A stretch of DNA of 64,000 nucleotides. It comes from Pseudoduganella ginsengisoli. GTDB lineage: Bacteria; Pseudomonadota; Gammaproteobacteria; Burkholderiales; Burkholderiaceae_D. The stretch is taken from positions 1 to 64,000 of the forward strand of contig NZ_WNLA01000024.1 in assembly GCF_009720865.1 (NCBI RefSeq), read 5' to 3'. The notes beneath the pieces were generated by a model. That model was not told the origin of the DNA. It was given only the letters and a program-made list of their open reading frames with translations, and ran no database searches. Made by a program: the position numbers and the translations under genes. Position 1 is the first letter of the stretch. Every line of letters begins with the position of its first letter. Positions 42,039 to 51,672 of this stretch are shown piece by piece.

Positions 42039-43115
42039 ATGCAATCCCCCATCACCATCCGCATCGGCGAACGCGCCCGCCAGCGCATCCAGCGCGAAGG
42101 CTTCCAGGCTGCCGACGTTGCCATCGTGCCTGCCGCGGCAGGCGGCCCGAAAGGCTTGATTCTCAACGGGCTGGATCAGTGGATGTGTGGCGACTTCTTT
42201 AAACAGGCCAGGCGCCCGCGCAAACTGATCGGTGCGTCGATAGGCGCATGGCGCATGGCGGCCAGCACCTTTGCCGATCCGGTTGCCGCCCATAAACGGC
42301 TGGCGCACTTGTATGCGAACCAGCGCTATCCGGCCAAGGTCGATGCCGCTTATGTCTCGCGCACGTGCCGCGCATTGCTGGAAGAATTGGTCGATGGCCG
42401 CAGCGCGGAAATGCTGTCCAGCCCAGACTATCACTTGTCCGTGATTACCGTGCGCGGCGCCGGTCCGCTGGCCAATGCGGCCGGCAGCCGCTGGCGCGAA
42501 ACATCCGGTTTTATCCGTGCAGCATTGGGGAACGCCGTGTCGCGCAACCGCCTCGCCGGCTCCATGCAGCGCGTGATTTTCCATGACGCGCGCGATGATG
42601 CGGCCTGGCTGAAACGGTCCTTCGATGCATTTGAAGGCCACTTTGTCGGCCTGTCTGAAGCGAACGTGCACAGCGCACTGATGGCGTCCGGCTCGATTCC
42701 ACTGGTACTGGAAGCCGTGACCGATATTCCCGGCGCACCGGCAGGCGCGTACTGGGACGGCGGCCTGATCGACTATCACCTGCACTTGCCGTACCAGCGC
42801 GATCCTGGCCTGGTGCTGTATCCGCACTTTTCCGACCACATCATTCCCGGCTGGCTGGACAAATCCATGCCATGGCGCCGCGCCCGCGATGAAGCGCTGG
42901 AAAACGTCGTGCTGGTGTCGCCCTCGCCAGCCTTCCTGTCCCGCCTGCCGAACGGCAAACTGCCCGACCGTTCCGACTTCAAAGCTTACGGCCAAAACCA
43001 CGACACCCGTATCCGCGACTGGCAAAAAGCCATCGGCGAAAGCGAGCGCATGGCCGAAGCGTTTGCACGATGGGTGGAGAAGCCGGATTTGCGGGCGGTA
43101 AACGGGTTTGCGTAA
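42039..43115 (+). CDS. Patatin-like phospholipase
   Basis: 358 residues with the patatin catalytic dyad: nucleophile elbow GASIGAWR (Gly-x-Ser-x-Gly) and the Asp-Gly-Gly motif in YWDGGLIDYH. An oxyanion-type glycine stretch AAAGGPKG lies near residue 35. No signal peptide is visible, so it probably acts inside the cell on phospholipids or as a delivered lipase. It stands alone, converging with hemW. Confidence 0.82.
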   Translation: MQSPITIRIGERARQRIQREGFQAADVAIVPAAAGGPKGLILNGLDQWMCGDFFKQARRPRKLIGASIGAWRMAASTFADPVAAHKRLAHLYANQRYPAKVDAAYVSRTCRALLEELVDGRSAEMLSSPDYHLSVITVRGAGPLANAAGSRWRETSGFIRAALGNAVSRNRLAGSMQRVIFHDARDDAAWLKRSFDAFEGHFVGLSEANVHSALMASGSIPLVLEAVTDIPGAPAGAYWDGGLIDYHLHLPYQRDPGLVLYPHFSDHIIPGWLDKSMPWRRARDEALENVVLVSPSPAFLSRLPNGKLPDRSDFKAYGQNHDTRIRDWQKAIGESERMAEAFARWVEKPDLRAVNGFA

Positions 43116-43119
43116 AGCC

Positions 43120-44406
43120 TTACTCGCCTAAAAACATTTCCTGCAAATCATTCAAGAACCGCTGCCCCAGTTCCGTCGGCTTGATCAGCAAGTGATCGCG
43201 CACCAATAAGCCCTTGGCTTCCGCTTCATTCAATGCCTTGTCGATGGCATTGATTTGCAGGCCCGTGCGTTCCGGGAACAGTTGCGGCGGGAAGCCGCCG
43301 CGCAGGCGTAAAGTGTTCAGCATGAATTCAAAACCCATGTCGGCGCGGCTGATTTCCCGTTCTTCGTGCACGGGATTGCCTGCCTTGACTTGCTCCATAT
43401 ACGTCTTCGGCTGCTTGTAGCGGGCCTGTCGCAAGATGCGGTGGGGGAATGAAATCTTGGAATGCGCACCGGCGCCAATGCCGATGTAATCGCCAAAGGT
43501 CCAGTAATTGAGATTGTGGCGCGCCTGGCGGCCCGGCTGTGCATAGGCGGACACTTCATAGTGGCCATAGCCGTGCGATGCAGTCAGCTCGGCAATCATG
43601 TCTTGCATATCCGCACTGGCGTCGTCGTCCGGCAGCGCAGGCGGATATTTCGCGAATACCGTGTTCGGCTCCATCGTCAGATGGTACAGCGACAAATGCG
43701 GCGGCTTGAAACTGATGGCGGTTTCAATGTCGGTGCGCGCCTGCTCCAGGGTCTGCGATGGCAGCGCATACATCAAATCCAGGTTGAAATTGTCAAACGT
43801 GGACTGCGCGATTTCCACGGCGCGGCGGGCTTCCCCACCATCGTGGATGCGGCCCAGCGCCTTCAAGTGTCCGGCGTTAAAGCTCTGGATTCCGATCGAC
43901 AGGCGGTTGATGCCGCTGGCGCGGTACGACTTGAACTTTTCCGCTTCAAACGTGCCGGGATTGGCTTCCATCGTGATTTCAATGTCTGCATCCATCGGCA
44001 GCAACGTGCGCACATCCGACATCAGGCGGTCCAGCCCCGCTGCCGACATCAGGCTCGGCGTGCCGCCGCCAATGAAGATCGTGTGGATCTTGCGCCCCCA
44101 GATCAATGGCAGCGCCATTTCCAGGTCCGTGCGCAGCGCGGCCAGGTATTCGTCTTCCGGAAACGCACGGTCTTGCGCTTCATGCGAATTGAAGTCGCAA
44201 TACGGGCACTTGCGCACGCACCATGGGAAGTGGATGTACAGCGACAGCGGCGGCAGCGCCGTCAAATTCAGCGCGCCCGGCTGCAGGTAATTCAGCGCGG
44301 CGCCGGCCGCACCCGCGTAGCTTCCAGCCGGCACATCGGCCGGTTTTGGCGTGGCATTGGACGCTGTGTTGGATGAACCTGCGCCGACAACTTTAATCGG
44401 GATCAT
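43120..44406 (-). CDS. hemW: Heme chaperone HemW (radical SAM)
   Basis: 428 residues from ATG 44406, which overlaps the rdgB stop (ATGA). Radical-SAM cysteines C63, C67 and C70 lie in PWCVRKCPYC, followed by IFIGGGTPS. The HemN-like C-terminal domain (FMLNTLRLRGGF) is present. HemW was long annotated as coproporphyrinogen oxidase-like but acts as a heme-transfer protein. The roughly 45-residue Ala/Ser-rich N-terminal extension is longer than in E. coli. Confidence 0.9.
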   Translation of the reverse strand: MIPIKVVGAGSSNTASNATPKPADVPAGSYAGAAGAALNYLQPGALNLTALPPLSLYIHFPWCVRKCPYCDFNSHEAQDRAFPEDEYLAALRTDLEMALPLIWGRKIHTIFIGGGTPSLMSAAGLDRLMSDVRTLLPMDADIEITMEANPGTFEAEKFKSYRASGINRLSIGIQSFNAGHLKALGRIHDGGEARRAVEIAQSTFDNFNLDLMYALPSQTLEQARTDIETAISFKPPHLSLYHLTMEPNTVFAKYPPALPDDDASADMQDMIAELTASHGYGHYEVSAYAQPGRQARHNLNYWTFGDYIGIGAGAHSKISFPHRILRQARYKQPKTYMEQVKAGNPVHEEREISRADMGFEFMLNTLRLRGGFPPQLFPERTGLQINAIDKALNEAEAKGLLVRDHLLIKPTELGQRFLNDLQEMFLGE

Positions 44407-44987
44407 TTGAGTTTTTCCACCAGCACGCGCAGGGCCTGGCCACGGTGCGACAAACGGTTCTTTTCTTCCGGCGCCAGTTCCGCCACGCACTTGCCCAGTG
44501 CAGGAATGTAAAAGTGCGGGTCATAGCCGAAACCACCGTCGCCGCGCGCTGCCTCAATGATTTCGCCATGCCAGCGGCCATCGGCAATCACCGGCTGCGG
44601 ATCGTCCGCGTGGCGCACAAATACCAGCACGCAGTAGTAATACGCGGATTTATCCGCATGCGCAGCCAGGTCGGCAATGACTTTCGCATTGTTGGCCGCA
44701 TCCGATTTCGGCTCCCCTGCATAGCGCGCGGAATACACGCCCGGCGCCCCTTTCAGCGCATTGACGCACACGCCGGAATCGTCGGCCAGCGCCGGCAAGC
44801 CCGTCAGGCGCGCTGCGTGGCGCGCCTTGGCCAGCGCGTTTTCCACGAACGTCGCAAACGGCTCCTCTGCTTCCGGCACGTTGAATTCGCCCTGCGGGCG
44901 CACGTCGAAGCCCACCGTGGCCAGCAATTCGTTGAATTCTTTGAGCTTGCCTTTGTTGTTGGAGGCGAGGACGAGGGTTTGGGTCAT
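44403..44987 (-). CDS. rdgB: dITP/XTP pyrophosphatase
   Basis: 194 residues from ATG 44987, close to E. coli RdgB (197). Family landmarks are LVLASNNKGKLKEF at the start, LADDSGVCVNALKGAPGVYSARY in the middle and FGYDPHFYIP near the end. It hydrolyses non-canonical purine triphosphates to keep them out of DNA. In many Burkholderiales rdgB is near rph; here an amylase/CurA/LysR segment lies between them. Confidence 0.93.
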   Translation of the reverse strand: MTQTLVLASNNKGKLKEFNELLATVGFDVRPQGEFNVPEAEEPFATFVENALAKARHAARLTGLPALADDSGVCVNALKGAPGVYSARYAGEPKSDAANNAKVIADLAAHADKSAYYYCVLVFVRHADDPQPVIADGRWHGEIIEAARGDGGFGYDPHFYIPALGKCVAELAPEEKNRLSHRGQALRVLVEKLK

Positions 44988-45118
44988 GGCAGGTTCCGGC
45001 TGAAATTTCAAAGCAGGTATTGTACCGCGCCGCTGCCGCGCCACGCTCCATGCCTTGCCATCCGGAATTGGGTATTGCGCACCACAGTCCGTAACAATTC
45101 GGTTTACTTTTCCGACAT

Positions 45119-45200
45119 TTGTAATGAAACTACTAAATTATGTGAGCAAGAAAAGGAGATAACCAAGCCAACTACAGGGAATTTTGTAATCGCAATACAA
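45119..45200 (+). promoter_or_regulatory. Two operator-like palindromes upstream of the amylase gene
   Basis: TTGTAATGAAACTACTA (45119-45135) and TTGTAATCGCAATACAA (45184-45200) share TTGTAAT...TAC. The second is a near-perfect palindrome. Both resemble the published gammaproteobacterial HexR consensus TTGTAATTAAATTACAA, but LacI-type sugar repressors use similar sites. They lie 125-141 and 60-76 bases before the ATG. Confidence 0.45.
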
Positions 45201-45259
45201 GCGTTGTGCTGTAACAAAACTAAATCATGTACCGCAACGAAACAATAACGGAGACACCG

Positions 45260-46843
45260 ATGCAAAAGATCCAGCAATACATTTTTGGCGCCGCCCTGGC
45301 GCTGTCCGCCGGCGCCGCCATGGCGCAAACCAACGGCACCATGCTGCAGTACTTTGACTGGGATTCCAGCGGCGATGGCCAGCACTGGAACCGCGTAAAA
45401 AACAATGCCGCCGCCTGGGCCAACCGGGGCGTGACGGCGTTCTGGCTGCCGCCCGCCTACAAGGGCAGCGGCGGCGTCAATGACGTCGGCTATGCCGTGT
45501 ACGACTTGTTCGATCTCGGCGAATTCAACCAGAAAGGCGCCGTGCGCACGCGCTGGGGCACCAAGGCGGAATACATTGCCGCCATCGATGCGGCGCACGC
45601 GAACGGCATCCAGGTCTATGCCGACATCGTGCTGAACCACAAGATGGGCGCGGAAACCACGGAGTGGACCACCGGCGTGCGCGTGGACCAGAACAACCGC
45701 AATGTCGAATACGGCGGCGACGTCAGCCTGCAAGTGTGGACCAGCTTTAACTTCCCCGGCCGCCTGCAAGCCGACGGCACCCTCAAGTACAACAATTTCC
45801 GCTGGACCTGGTACCACTTCGACGGCACCGATTACGCGCAAAACCTGGGCGCCGATGGCTGCACCAATTGCCGCATTTATAAATTCCGCGGCACTGGCAA
45901 GGGCTGGGATCCGGAAGTGTCGACCGAGTACGGCAACTACGATTACCTGATGGGCGCCGACGTCGACTTCCAGCATCCGGACGTGCGCCAGCACTTGAAA
46001 GACTGGGGCGTGTGGTACACCAATACCGCCAAGCTCGATGGCTTCCGCATCGACGCGGCCAAGCACATCATGGCGTCTTACTATCCTGAGTGGCTGTCGT
46101 ACGTGCGCAGCGCCACCAGCAAGCCAAACGCGTATGCCGTGGCTGAATACTGGGACAATGACATCAACCGCCTGAACAATTACGTCAACACGGTGAATCC
46201 AGGCTCCGCCACGACGATGTCCGCATTCGACGTGCCGCTGCACGCGAAGTTCCAGGCCGCCGGCAATGCATACGGCAGCTTCGACATGGGCTCCCTGCTG
46301 ACCAACACGCTGGTGTCATGGCAGCCGACGCGCGCCGCCACCTTCGTTGACAACCACGACACGCTCGATGGCCGCGGCCTGTCGTCCAAGGTGCAGGACT
46401 GGTTCAAGCCGATGGCCTATGCCACGATCCTGCTGCGCTCGGGAGGCTATCCAACAGTGTTCCTGGGCGACTATGAAGGTGTGCCAGGCAAGGTCGCGAA
46501 CCACTCGTGGGTGCTGGACCAGTTGATGAAGGCCCGCAAATTCCACGCGTACGGCGTCCAGAACGATTACTTCGACCATGCCGACGTCGTCGGCTTTACC
46601 CGTGAAGGCAATGCGCAGCACTGGTATGGCCTGGCGGTCCTGATGAACGATAACCAGACCACCACGGGCTACAAGTGGATGTACGTGGGCGCCGCGCATG
46701 CGAACCAGTGCTTCACCGACATCACCAACGCGGTGGCGTCGCAAGTGTGCGCGAATGCCAGCGGCTGGGCCAACTTCCAGGCGCCGCCGGCAAAAGTCAC
46801 GGTGTGGGTGCGTGCAGGTAAATACGGCCTGAACACCAACTAA
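45260..46843 (+). CDS. Secreted alpha-amylase (GH13)
   Basis: 527 residues from ATG 45260, preceded by GGAGA. Signal peptide 1-22 (ALALSAGAAMA-Q). The mature start TMLQYFDWDSSGDGQHW is typical of GH13 subfamily 5-like amylases. Conserved regions: DIVLNH, GFRIDAAKH with the nucleophile Asp, AVAEYWDND with the acid/base Glu, and FVDNHDT. A C-terminal beta domain ends the protein, and I see no separate starch-binding module. It should cleave extracellular starch to maltodextrins, feeding the glucose pathway at the left of the window. Confidence 0.92.
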   Translation: MQKIQQYIFGAALALSAGAAMAQTNGTMLQYFDWDSSGDGQHWNRVKNNAAAWANRGVTAFWLPPAYKGSGGVNDVGYAVYDLFDLGEFNQKGAVRTRWGTKAEYIAAIDAAHANGIQVYADIVLNHKMGAETTEWTTGVRVDQNNRNVEYGGDVSLQVWTSFNFPGRLQADGTLKYNNFRWTWYHFDGTDYAQNLGADGCTNCRIYKFRGTGKGWDPEVSTEYGNYDYLMGADVDFQHPDVRQHLKDWGVWYTNTAKLDGFRIDAAKHIMASYYPEWLSYVRSATSKPNAYAVAEYWDNDINRLNNYVNTVNPGSATTMSAFDVPLHAKFQAAGNAYGSFDMGSLLTNTLVSWQPTRAATFVDNHDTLDGRGLSSKVQDWFKPMAYATILLRSGGYPTVFLGDYEGVPGKVANHSWVLDQLMKARKFHAYGVQNDYFDHADVVGFTREGNAQHWYGLAVLMNDNQTTTGYKWMYVGAAHANQCFTDITNAVASQVCANASGWANFQAPPAKVTVWVRAGKYGLNTN

Positions 46844-46846
46844 GCG

Positions 46847-47863
46847 TTAAGCGACTTTCAGCACCAGCTTGCCGTTGTTATCCCCCGTGAACAGCTTGTT
46901 GAACGTGTCAGGGAACGTGTCAAACCCTTCCACCACGTGTTCACGGGTTTTCAATTTGCCCGCTGCGATCCAGCCGCCCATGGCAGTAATGGCTTCCATG
47001 GCGCGGTGGTAGTAATCCGCCACCATGACACCCCGCATCGTCGCGCGCTTGACCAGCAATTGCAGGTAGTTGGCCGGGCCGTGCATGGCTTCCTTGTTGT
47101 TGTACTGTGAAATCGCGCCGCAAATCACAATGCGCGCGCCATGGGCCAAACGCATCAGCACCGCATCGAGAATCGCGCCGCCCACGTTATCAAAGAACAC
47201 ATCGACACCATTGGGCGCCAGCTCTTTCAGCGCTGCGGCCACGTCATCGTTCTTGTAATCGATGGCGGCATCAAAACCCAGTTCTTCCGTCAGGTAGCGC
47301 ACCTTATCGGCGCCGCCAGCAATACCGATGACGCGGGCGCCGTTGATCTTCGCAATTTGCCCGACCAGCGCACCCACCGCACCGGCCGCGCCAGAGACGA
47401 CCACCGTGTCGCCTGCCTTCGGCTGGCCCACGTCGAGCAAACCAAAGTATGCCGTCAAGCCAGGCATCCCCAGCGCGCCAAGGAACAGCGGCAGCGGCGC
47501 CAGCGATGGATCCACCTTGGTCAAGCCCTGGCCATTCGAATACGCATATTCCTGCACGCCCAGCAGCCCCGTCACATAATCACCCGCAGCAAAGTTGGGA
47601 TGCTTCGAGGCGATGACTTTACCGGCCGCGATGGCGCGCATGACGTCGCCCAATGCCACCGGCGGCATATACGATTCTTTGCTTTCATTCATCCAGCCGC
47701 GCATGGCCGGATCCAGCGAAATATACTGCACTTGCACCAGCACTTCGCCGTCCTGCACGTCGCGCAGCGCTTCGGCGGCCAATTCAAAATCAGCCGCTTG
47801 CACGGCGCCTTGCGGACGGCGGATCAGGCGAAACGAACGAAATGCACGGTTGGGGGTGGTCAT
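46847..47863 (-). CDS. NADP-dependent MDR oxidoreductase (CurA/YncB-like)
   Basis: 338 residues from ATG 47863 with GGAG six bases upstream. A medium-chain reductase without zinc ligands: substrate domain (QYISLDPAMRGWM), nucleotide-binding GAAGAVGALVGQIAK, and FDNVGGAILDAVL. The family reduces alkenal/one double bonds, with curcumin reductase CurA and leukotriene-like reductases as examples. It is divergent from the LysR gene across 101 bases, so that regulator probably controls it. Confidence 0.88.
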   Translation of the reverse strand: MTTPNRAFRSFRLIRRPQGAVQAADFELAAEALRDVQDGEVLVQVQYISLDPAMRGWMNESKESYMPPVALGDVMRAIAAGKVIASKHPNFAAGDYVTGLLGVQEYAYSNGQGLTKVDPSLAPLPLFLGALGMPGLTAYFGLLDVGQPKAGDTVVVSGAAGAVGALVGQIAKINGARVIGIAGGADKVRYLTEELGFDAAIDYKNDDVAAALKELAPNGVDVFFDNVGGAILDAVLMRLAHGARIVICGAISQYNNKEAMHGPANYLQLLVKRATMRGVMVADYYHRAMEAITAMGGWIAAGKLKTREHVVEGFDTFPDTFNKLFTGDNNGKLVLKVA

Positions 47864-47943
47864 ATCAGGCTCCAGTGAGTTAGTTGATGGGAAGCAGTGT
47901 ACGCCCCGCATCGTTGCCTGATAAGCTAGCAATACCACACAAT

Positions 47944-47966
47944 ATTGTTGACCAAATTCGAACAAT
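47944..47966. promoter_or_regulatory. LysR-type operator candidate
   Basis: ATTGTT-N11-AACAAT is an inverted repeat of the LysR T-N11-A type. It reaches over the first two bases of the lysR start codon and lies in the divergent region with the reductase gene, suggesting autoregulation. Confidence 0.5.
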
Positions 47967-48858
47967 GAATACCTTGAATCCCCAGCGGCTGGCCGTGTTT
48001 GCCGCCATCATCCAGGCCGGCAGCATCAGCGCATGCGCCCAGCGCCTCGGTTGCGGCAAGTCCGTCGTGTCGCGCCAACTGGCGAAACTCGAAGAGGAAT
48101 TGGGAGCGCGCCTGATCCAGCGGTCGACGCGCCGGCTGGCGCTGACGGAAATCGGCGAACTGGTGTTGCGGGAAGCGCAGCGCATCGAACAGGCGCTGGC
48201 CAACGTCGAACAATTGAGCGGGCAATACCAGGACGAGCCGCGGGGCGTGCTGCGCGTATCCTGTTCGATGGCGGGCCGCAAATTACTGGTGCCCAAACTG
48301 GTGGAATTCACGGCGCGCTACCCGCAAGTGAAGGTGTCGCTGCAACTGGATGACCGCATGACGGATTTGATTGCCGAGCAAATCGACGTGGCGATCCGCA
48401 CGTCCAGCCTGGTCGATTCCACCCTCGTGGCCCGCAAGCTCAGCGACAATCCCGCCGTGATCGTAGCGGCGCCGTCTTACCTGGAACGGGCCGGCACGCC
48501 GCAGGCCGTGGAAGACTTGCAGCACCATGCATGCCTGCTGTACGCAGTGGGCAGCCGCGTGTATGACGACTGGTCATTCATGGGGCCGGACGGGCCGTAC
48601 ACGATGCGGGTCGATGGGCCGCTGCAAATGAATGACGGCGGATCGCTGGTGACGGCGGCTGTCGGCGGCGCGGGCATTATCAGGGTGCCGGCGCCGCTGG
48701 TACGGGAAGAAATCGCGGCGGGCTTGCTGGTGCCGCTGTTGACGGATGTGGCGCTGCCGCCAGGGCCGTCGAATTACGCCGTATATCCGGCGCGGGCATT
48801 CCTGGCCCGCAAGACTGCCGCGTTTATCGCATTTCTACAAGAGAAAATGGCGGCGTAG
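47965..48858 (+). CDS. LysR-family transcription regulator
   Basis: 297 residues from ATG 47965. N-terminal winged HTH (LNPQRLAVFAAIIQAGSISA ... GCGKSVVSRQLAKLEEELG) and a C-terminal substrate-binding domain starting at RGVLRVSCSMA. It resembles the large CrgA/DsdC-like group that controls a divergent oxidoreductase. The inducer is unknown. Confidence 0.9.
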   Translation: MNTLNPQRLAVFAAIIQAGSISACAQRLGCGKSVVSRQLAKLEEELGARLIQRSTRRLALTEIGELVLREAQRIEQALANVEQLSGQYQDEPRGVLRVSCSMAGRKLLVPKLVEFTARYPQVKVSLQLDDRMTDLIAEQIDVAIRTSSLVDSTLVARKLSDNPAVIVAAPSYLERAGTPQAVEDLQHHACLLYAVGSRVYDDWSFMGPDGPYTMRVDGPLQMNDGGSLVTAAVGGAGIIRVPAPLVREEIAAGLLVPLLTDVALPPGPSNYAVYPARAFLARKTAAFIAFLQEKMAA

Positions 48859-48880
48859 CGTACCTTGGCCCGCCCTGCGC

Positions 48881-49612
48881 TCAGGCCAATCCCAGCGCCT
48901 GCTTCTGCAATGTGATCAGGTCCGCAATCCCGGCCTGCGCCAAGTCCAGCAAGCGGTTCATGCGCTCGCGGTCAAAGGCCGCGCCTTCCGCCGTTCCCTG
49001 CACTTCAATGAAGCCGCCCGCATCCGTCATGACGACATTCATGTCCGTATCGCAGCCGGAATCTTCCACATAATCGAGGTCCAGCACCGGCATATCCTGG
49101 TACACGCCGACAGAAATGGCTGCCACGAAATGCTTCAATGGCACGGCAGGCAGCGCCCCTTTCGCCACCAGTTTCGACAGCGCGTCGTACGCCGCCACCA
49201 TCGCCCCTGTGATCGATGCGGTGCGGGTGCCGCCATCGGCCTGGATCACGTCGCAGTCCAGTTTCAGCGTGCGCTCGCCCAGCGCATCGAGGTCAAACGC
49301 AGCGCGCAGCGAACGGCCGATCAGGCGCTGGATTTCCTGCGTGCGGCCGCTTTGCTTGCCCTTGGCCGCTTCGCGGTCCATGCGCGTATGCGTGGAACGG
49401 GGCAGCATGCCATATTCCGCCGTCAGCCAGCCACGCCCTTCGCCCTTCATGAAGCCCGGCACCTTTTCTTCCACACTGGCCGTGCAAATGACTTTGGTAT
49501 CGCCGCATTCGATCAGTACGGAACCTTCCGCATGCTTGGTGTAATTGCGCGTCAGGGTGAGTTTGCGCAGCGCGTCAACAGCGCGGCCGCTCGGGCGGGA
49601 TTCAAACGTCAT
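48881..49612 (-). CDS. rph: RNase PH
   Basis: A 243-residue phosphorolytic 3'-5' exoribonuclease that trims tRNA 3' ends. Family motifs: RPSGRAVDALR, RGWLTAEYGMLPRSTHTR, DCDVIQADGGTRTASITGA and DLDYVEDSGCDTDMNVV. The start overlaps the PP2C stop by four bases (ATGA). Confidence 0.95.
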   Translation of the reverse strand: MTFESRPSGRAVDALRKLTLTRNYTKHAEGSVLIECGDTKVICTASVEEKVPGFMKGEGRGWLTAEYGMLPRSTHTRMDREAAKGKQSGRTQEIQRLIGRSLRAAFDLDALGERTLKLDCDVIQADGGTRTASITGAMVAAYDALSKLVAKGALPAVPLKHFVAAISVGVYQDMPVLDLDYVEDSGCDTDMNVVMTDAGGFIEVQGTAEGAAFDRERMNRLLDLAQAGIADLITLQKQALGLA

Positions 49613-50580
49613 TGGGAAGGATCTCTCTTGGTTAGTAATTGCGTGGATTTTTCAATGGCGCCGCGGATTTCCGCGATCGCCCGTTCAATTTCATCGTCGT
49701 CGAACACGTCGGCTACCGCGCTCTCTTGCTGCGCTGCCTGCGCTTCGGCGCCGAGTATCGTGGAATTGACCTGGTCTTCGGCCAGCATTTCCGTGGAAAT
49801 CATGGAAGCGCTGGGTTGCGATGGGATGCCGTCGGCAGCCGTGCTGCCTTGCCACATGATAGCCAAAGCGGTGGCATTATCGCTGGCCGGACCACCCGTG
49901 GCCACGGCCTGGCGCAGCATGTCCGGCACCGCGCGCACGACGGTTTGCGTTTGCAGCCGCTGCGCCATGTCTTCATCGGCCAGCTCATTCCACAGGCCAT
50001 CCGAGCATAATAGCATCACGTCGCCCGGCAACAGGCTGGCGCGGCGCGACATCTCGACCTTGGGCAGCGACGACGCGCCCAGGCAGTTATACAGCTTGTT
50101 GCGGTCTGGGTGCGTGGTGCGTTCCGATGGCTGCACCAGTCCTTTGGCAATCAGGCTTTCCACGTGCGAGTGGTCGCGCGTGCGGGCCAATACCTGGCCG
50201 CCACGCATCCAGTACAGGCGCGAATCGCCGCAATGGGCCCAGGTGGCCAGGTTGTGCTGGATCAGGCACGCCACCACGGTGGTGCGCGGCGTGTCAGGCA
50301 AATTGTGCATGGCCTTGTAGCGGTGGATTTCCTGGTGCGCCGCCATGAACGCTTCCTCGAGGAAGCGTTCCGGGATTTTTACGTAAGGCGTGGCTTGCTG
50401 CTGGAATAGCGTGGAAATCGTTTGCAGCGTGATGGTGGCGGCAACTTCGCCCTTCAAATGGCCGCCCATGCCGTCGGCCAGCACCAACAGCAGCGCATCG
50501 CGCGTAAAACTGTAGCCCATGCGGTCCTGGTTCACCTTGCGGCCGCCGATCTGGCTTTCCTGGTACACGGAAAATTGCAT
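49609..50580 (-). CDS. PP2C-type Ser/Thr protein phosphatase
   Basis: 323 residues. Metal-binding motifs VNQDRMG, LADGMGGH, CGDSRLY and the late SDGLWNEL are present. The protein dephosphorylates Ser/Thr targets and is encoded 15 bases downstream of the kinase gene, forming a reversible switch. The acidic C-terminus (AVADVFDDDEIERAIAEIRG) is variable. No membrane segment is seen. Confidence 0.9.
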   Translation of the reverse strand: MQFSVYQESQIGGRKVNQDRMGYSFTRDALLLVLADGMGGHLKGEVAATITLQTISTLFQQQATPYVKIPERFLEEAFMAAHQEIHRYKAMHNLPDTPRTTVVACLIQHNLATWAHCGDSRLYWMRGGQVLARTRDHSHVESLIAKGLVQPSERTTHPDRNKLYNCLGASSLPKVEMSRRASLLPGDVMLLCSDGLWNELADEDMAQRLQTQTVVRAVPDMLRQAVATGGPASDNATALAIMWQGSTAADGIPSQPSASMISTEMLAEDQVNSTILGAEAQAAQQESAVADVFDDDEIERAIAEIRGAIEKSTQLLTKRDPSQ

Positions 50581-50595
50581 GGCCTTTCCTTCTTT

Positions 50596-51591
50596 TTAAG
50601 GATGCAGCGTGGTTTGGGCGGCATCCTTCTTGCGCGTAAAGCGTTCAAACAAGCCCCGCACCTGGCCGCCCAGCTTTTCCAGCGTCCCCGGTTCGGCAGG
50701 CGGCTGCGGCAGCGGCGTTTGCAGCACTTTCTGGATCTCAAACAGGCTTTGCGGCCGCGCCAGCGGGTCCACCGCCAGCGCGCTGCGCACCAGCGCCACC
50801 AGCTCCTGGGTGTAATGGCCATCGAGCTTGGCAAAGTGTTCCGCCATCTTGTCTTCCTTGCGGCGCTGGTCGGCAGGCTGCGGCGGCGAACCTACCATGC
50901 ACGCAAACATCGCGGCGCCGATACTGTAAATGTCCGTCCAGGGACCCAGCGGCTCGGTCTTGATGTACAGCTCTGGCGGCGCAAAACCCGGCGTGTACAT
51001 CGGCGTCAGCATCGGCAAATCATTGTTGACGGTTTGCCGCGCGGCGCCGAAGTCAAGCAGCATCGGCGTGCCGTCCGTACGCAAATAGATATTGGCAGGT
51101 TTTAAATCCAGGTGCAGCAATTTGCTGGCATGGACTTCCCGCAACCCTTTCACCACTTGCAGGAAGATCTGGCGGATAAACGGTTCGCCCAGGCGGCTGC
51201 CTTTGGCGCGCTGGCGCTGTATGTGTTCTTGCAGCGAATGGCCCGATTCATACGCCATCACCATGTACACTGTCTCATTTGCGCGAAAGAAATTTAGCAC
51301 TCTCACAACATTCGGGTGCGAAATACGGGCCAGCGCGCGGCCCTCTTCAAAGAAGCATTTCAAGCCGATACGGAACACAGGGAGATTGGCTTTCGCTATG
51401 ACGGGCGCCAGTTCGCCCTGCTGGCGCAGCGCCAGCGCGCTGGGCAAGTACTCCTTGATGGCGACAGCATTGCCTTCCCCATCGTAGGCAAGGTAAACAA
51501 TACTGAACCCGCCGGACGCAATTTTCTTTACAATGCGATATCCAGCAATTTCCAGCCCTTCCGGCAATGGGGCGTTGTTCTGTGCAGCCAT
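50596..51591 (-). CDS. Hanks-type Ser/Thr protein kinase
   Basis: 331 residues from ATG 51591 with GAGGAAA ahead. Kinase motifs: glycine loop IASGGFSIVYLA, lysine in AIKEYL, catalytic LHLDLKPANIYL and DFG in LLDFGAARQ. No membrane helix or extracellular sensor is seen, so it is a soluble kinase. PP2C-kinase pairs of this sort often control type VI secretion (PppA/PpkA), and a vgrG island begins about 1.1 kb away. In Burkholderiales the pair more generally accompanies rph and yicC. Confidence 0.9.
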   Translation of the reverse strand: MAAQNNAPLPEGLEIAGYRIVKKIASGGFSIVYLAYDGEGNAVAIKEYLPSALALRQQGELAPVIAKANLPVFRIGLKCFFEEGRALARISHPNVVRVLNFFRANETVYMVMAYESGHSLQEHIQRQRAKGSRLGEPFIRQIFLQVVKGLREVHASKLLHLDLKPANIYLRTDGTPMLLDFGAARQTVNNDLPMLTPMYTPGFAPPELYIKTEPLGPWTDIYSIGAAMFACMVGSPPQPADQRRKEDKMAEHFAKLDGHYTQELVALVRSALAVDPLARPQSLFEIQKVLQTPLPQPPAEPGTLEKLGGQVRGLFERFTRKKDAAQTTLHP

Positions 51592-51672
51592 AGGATTTCC
51601 TCGCCTCAACAACTGGATTGTGTGGAGAAATCACTGTTTTTGTAAAGATTAAAAAAAGATCGGGGAGATCCA

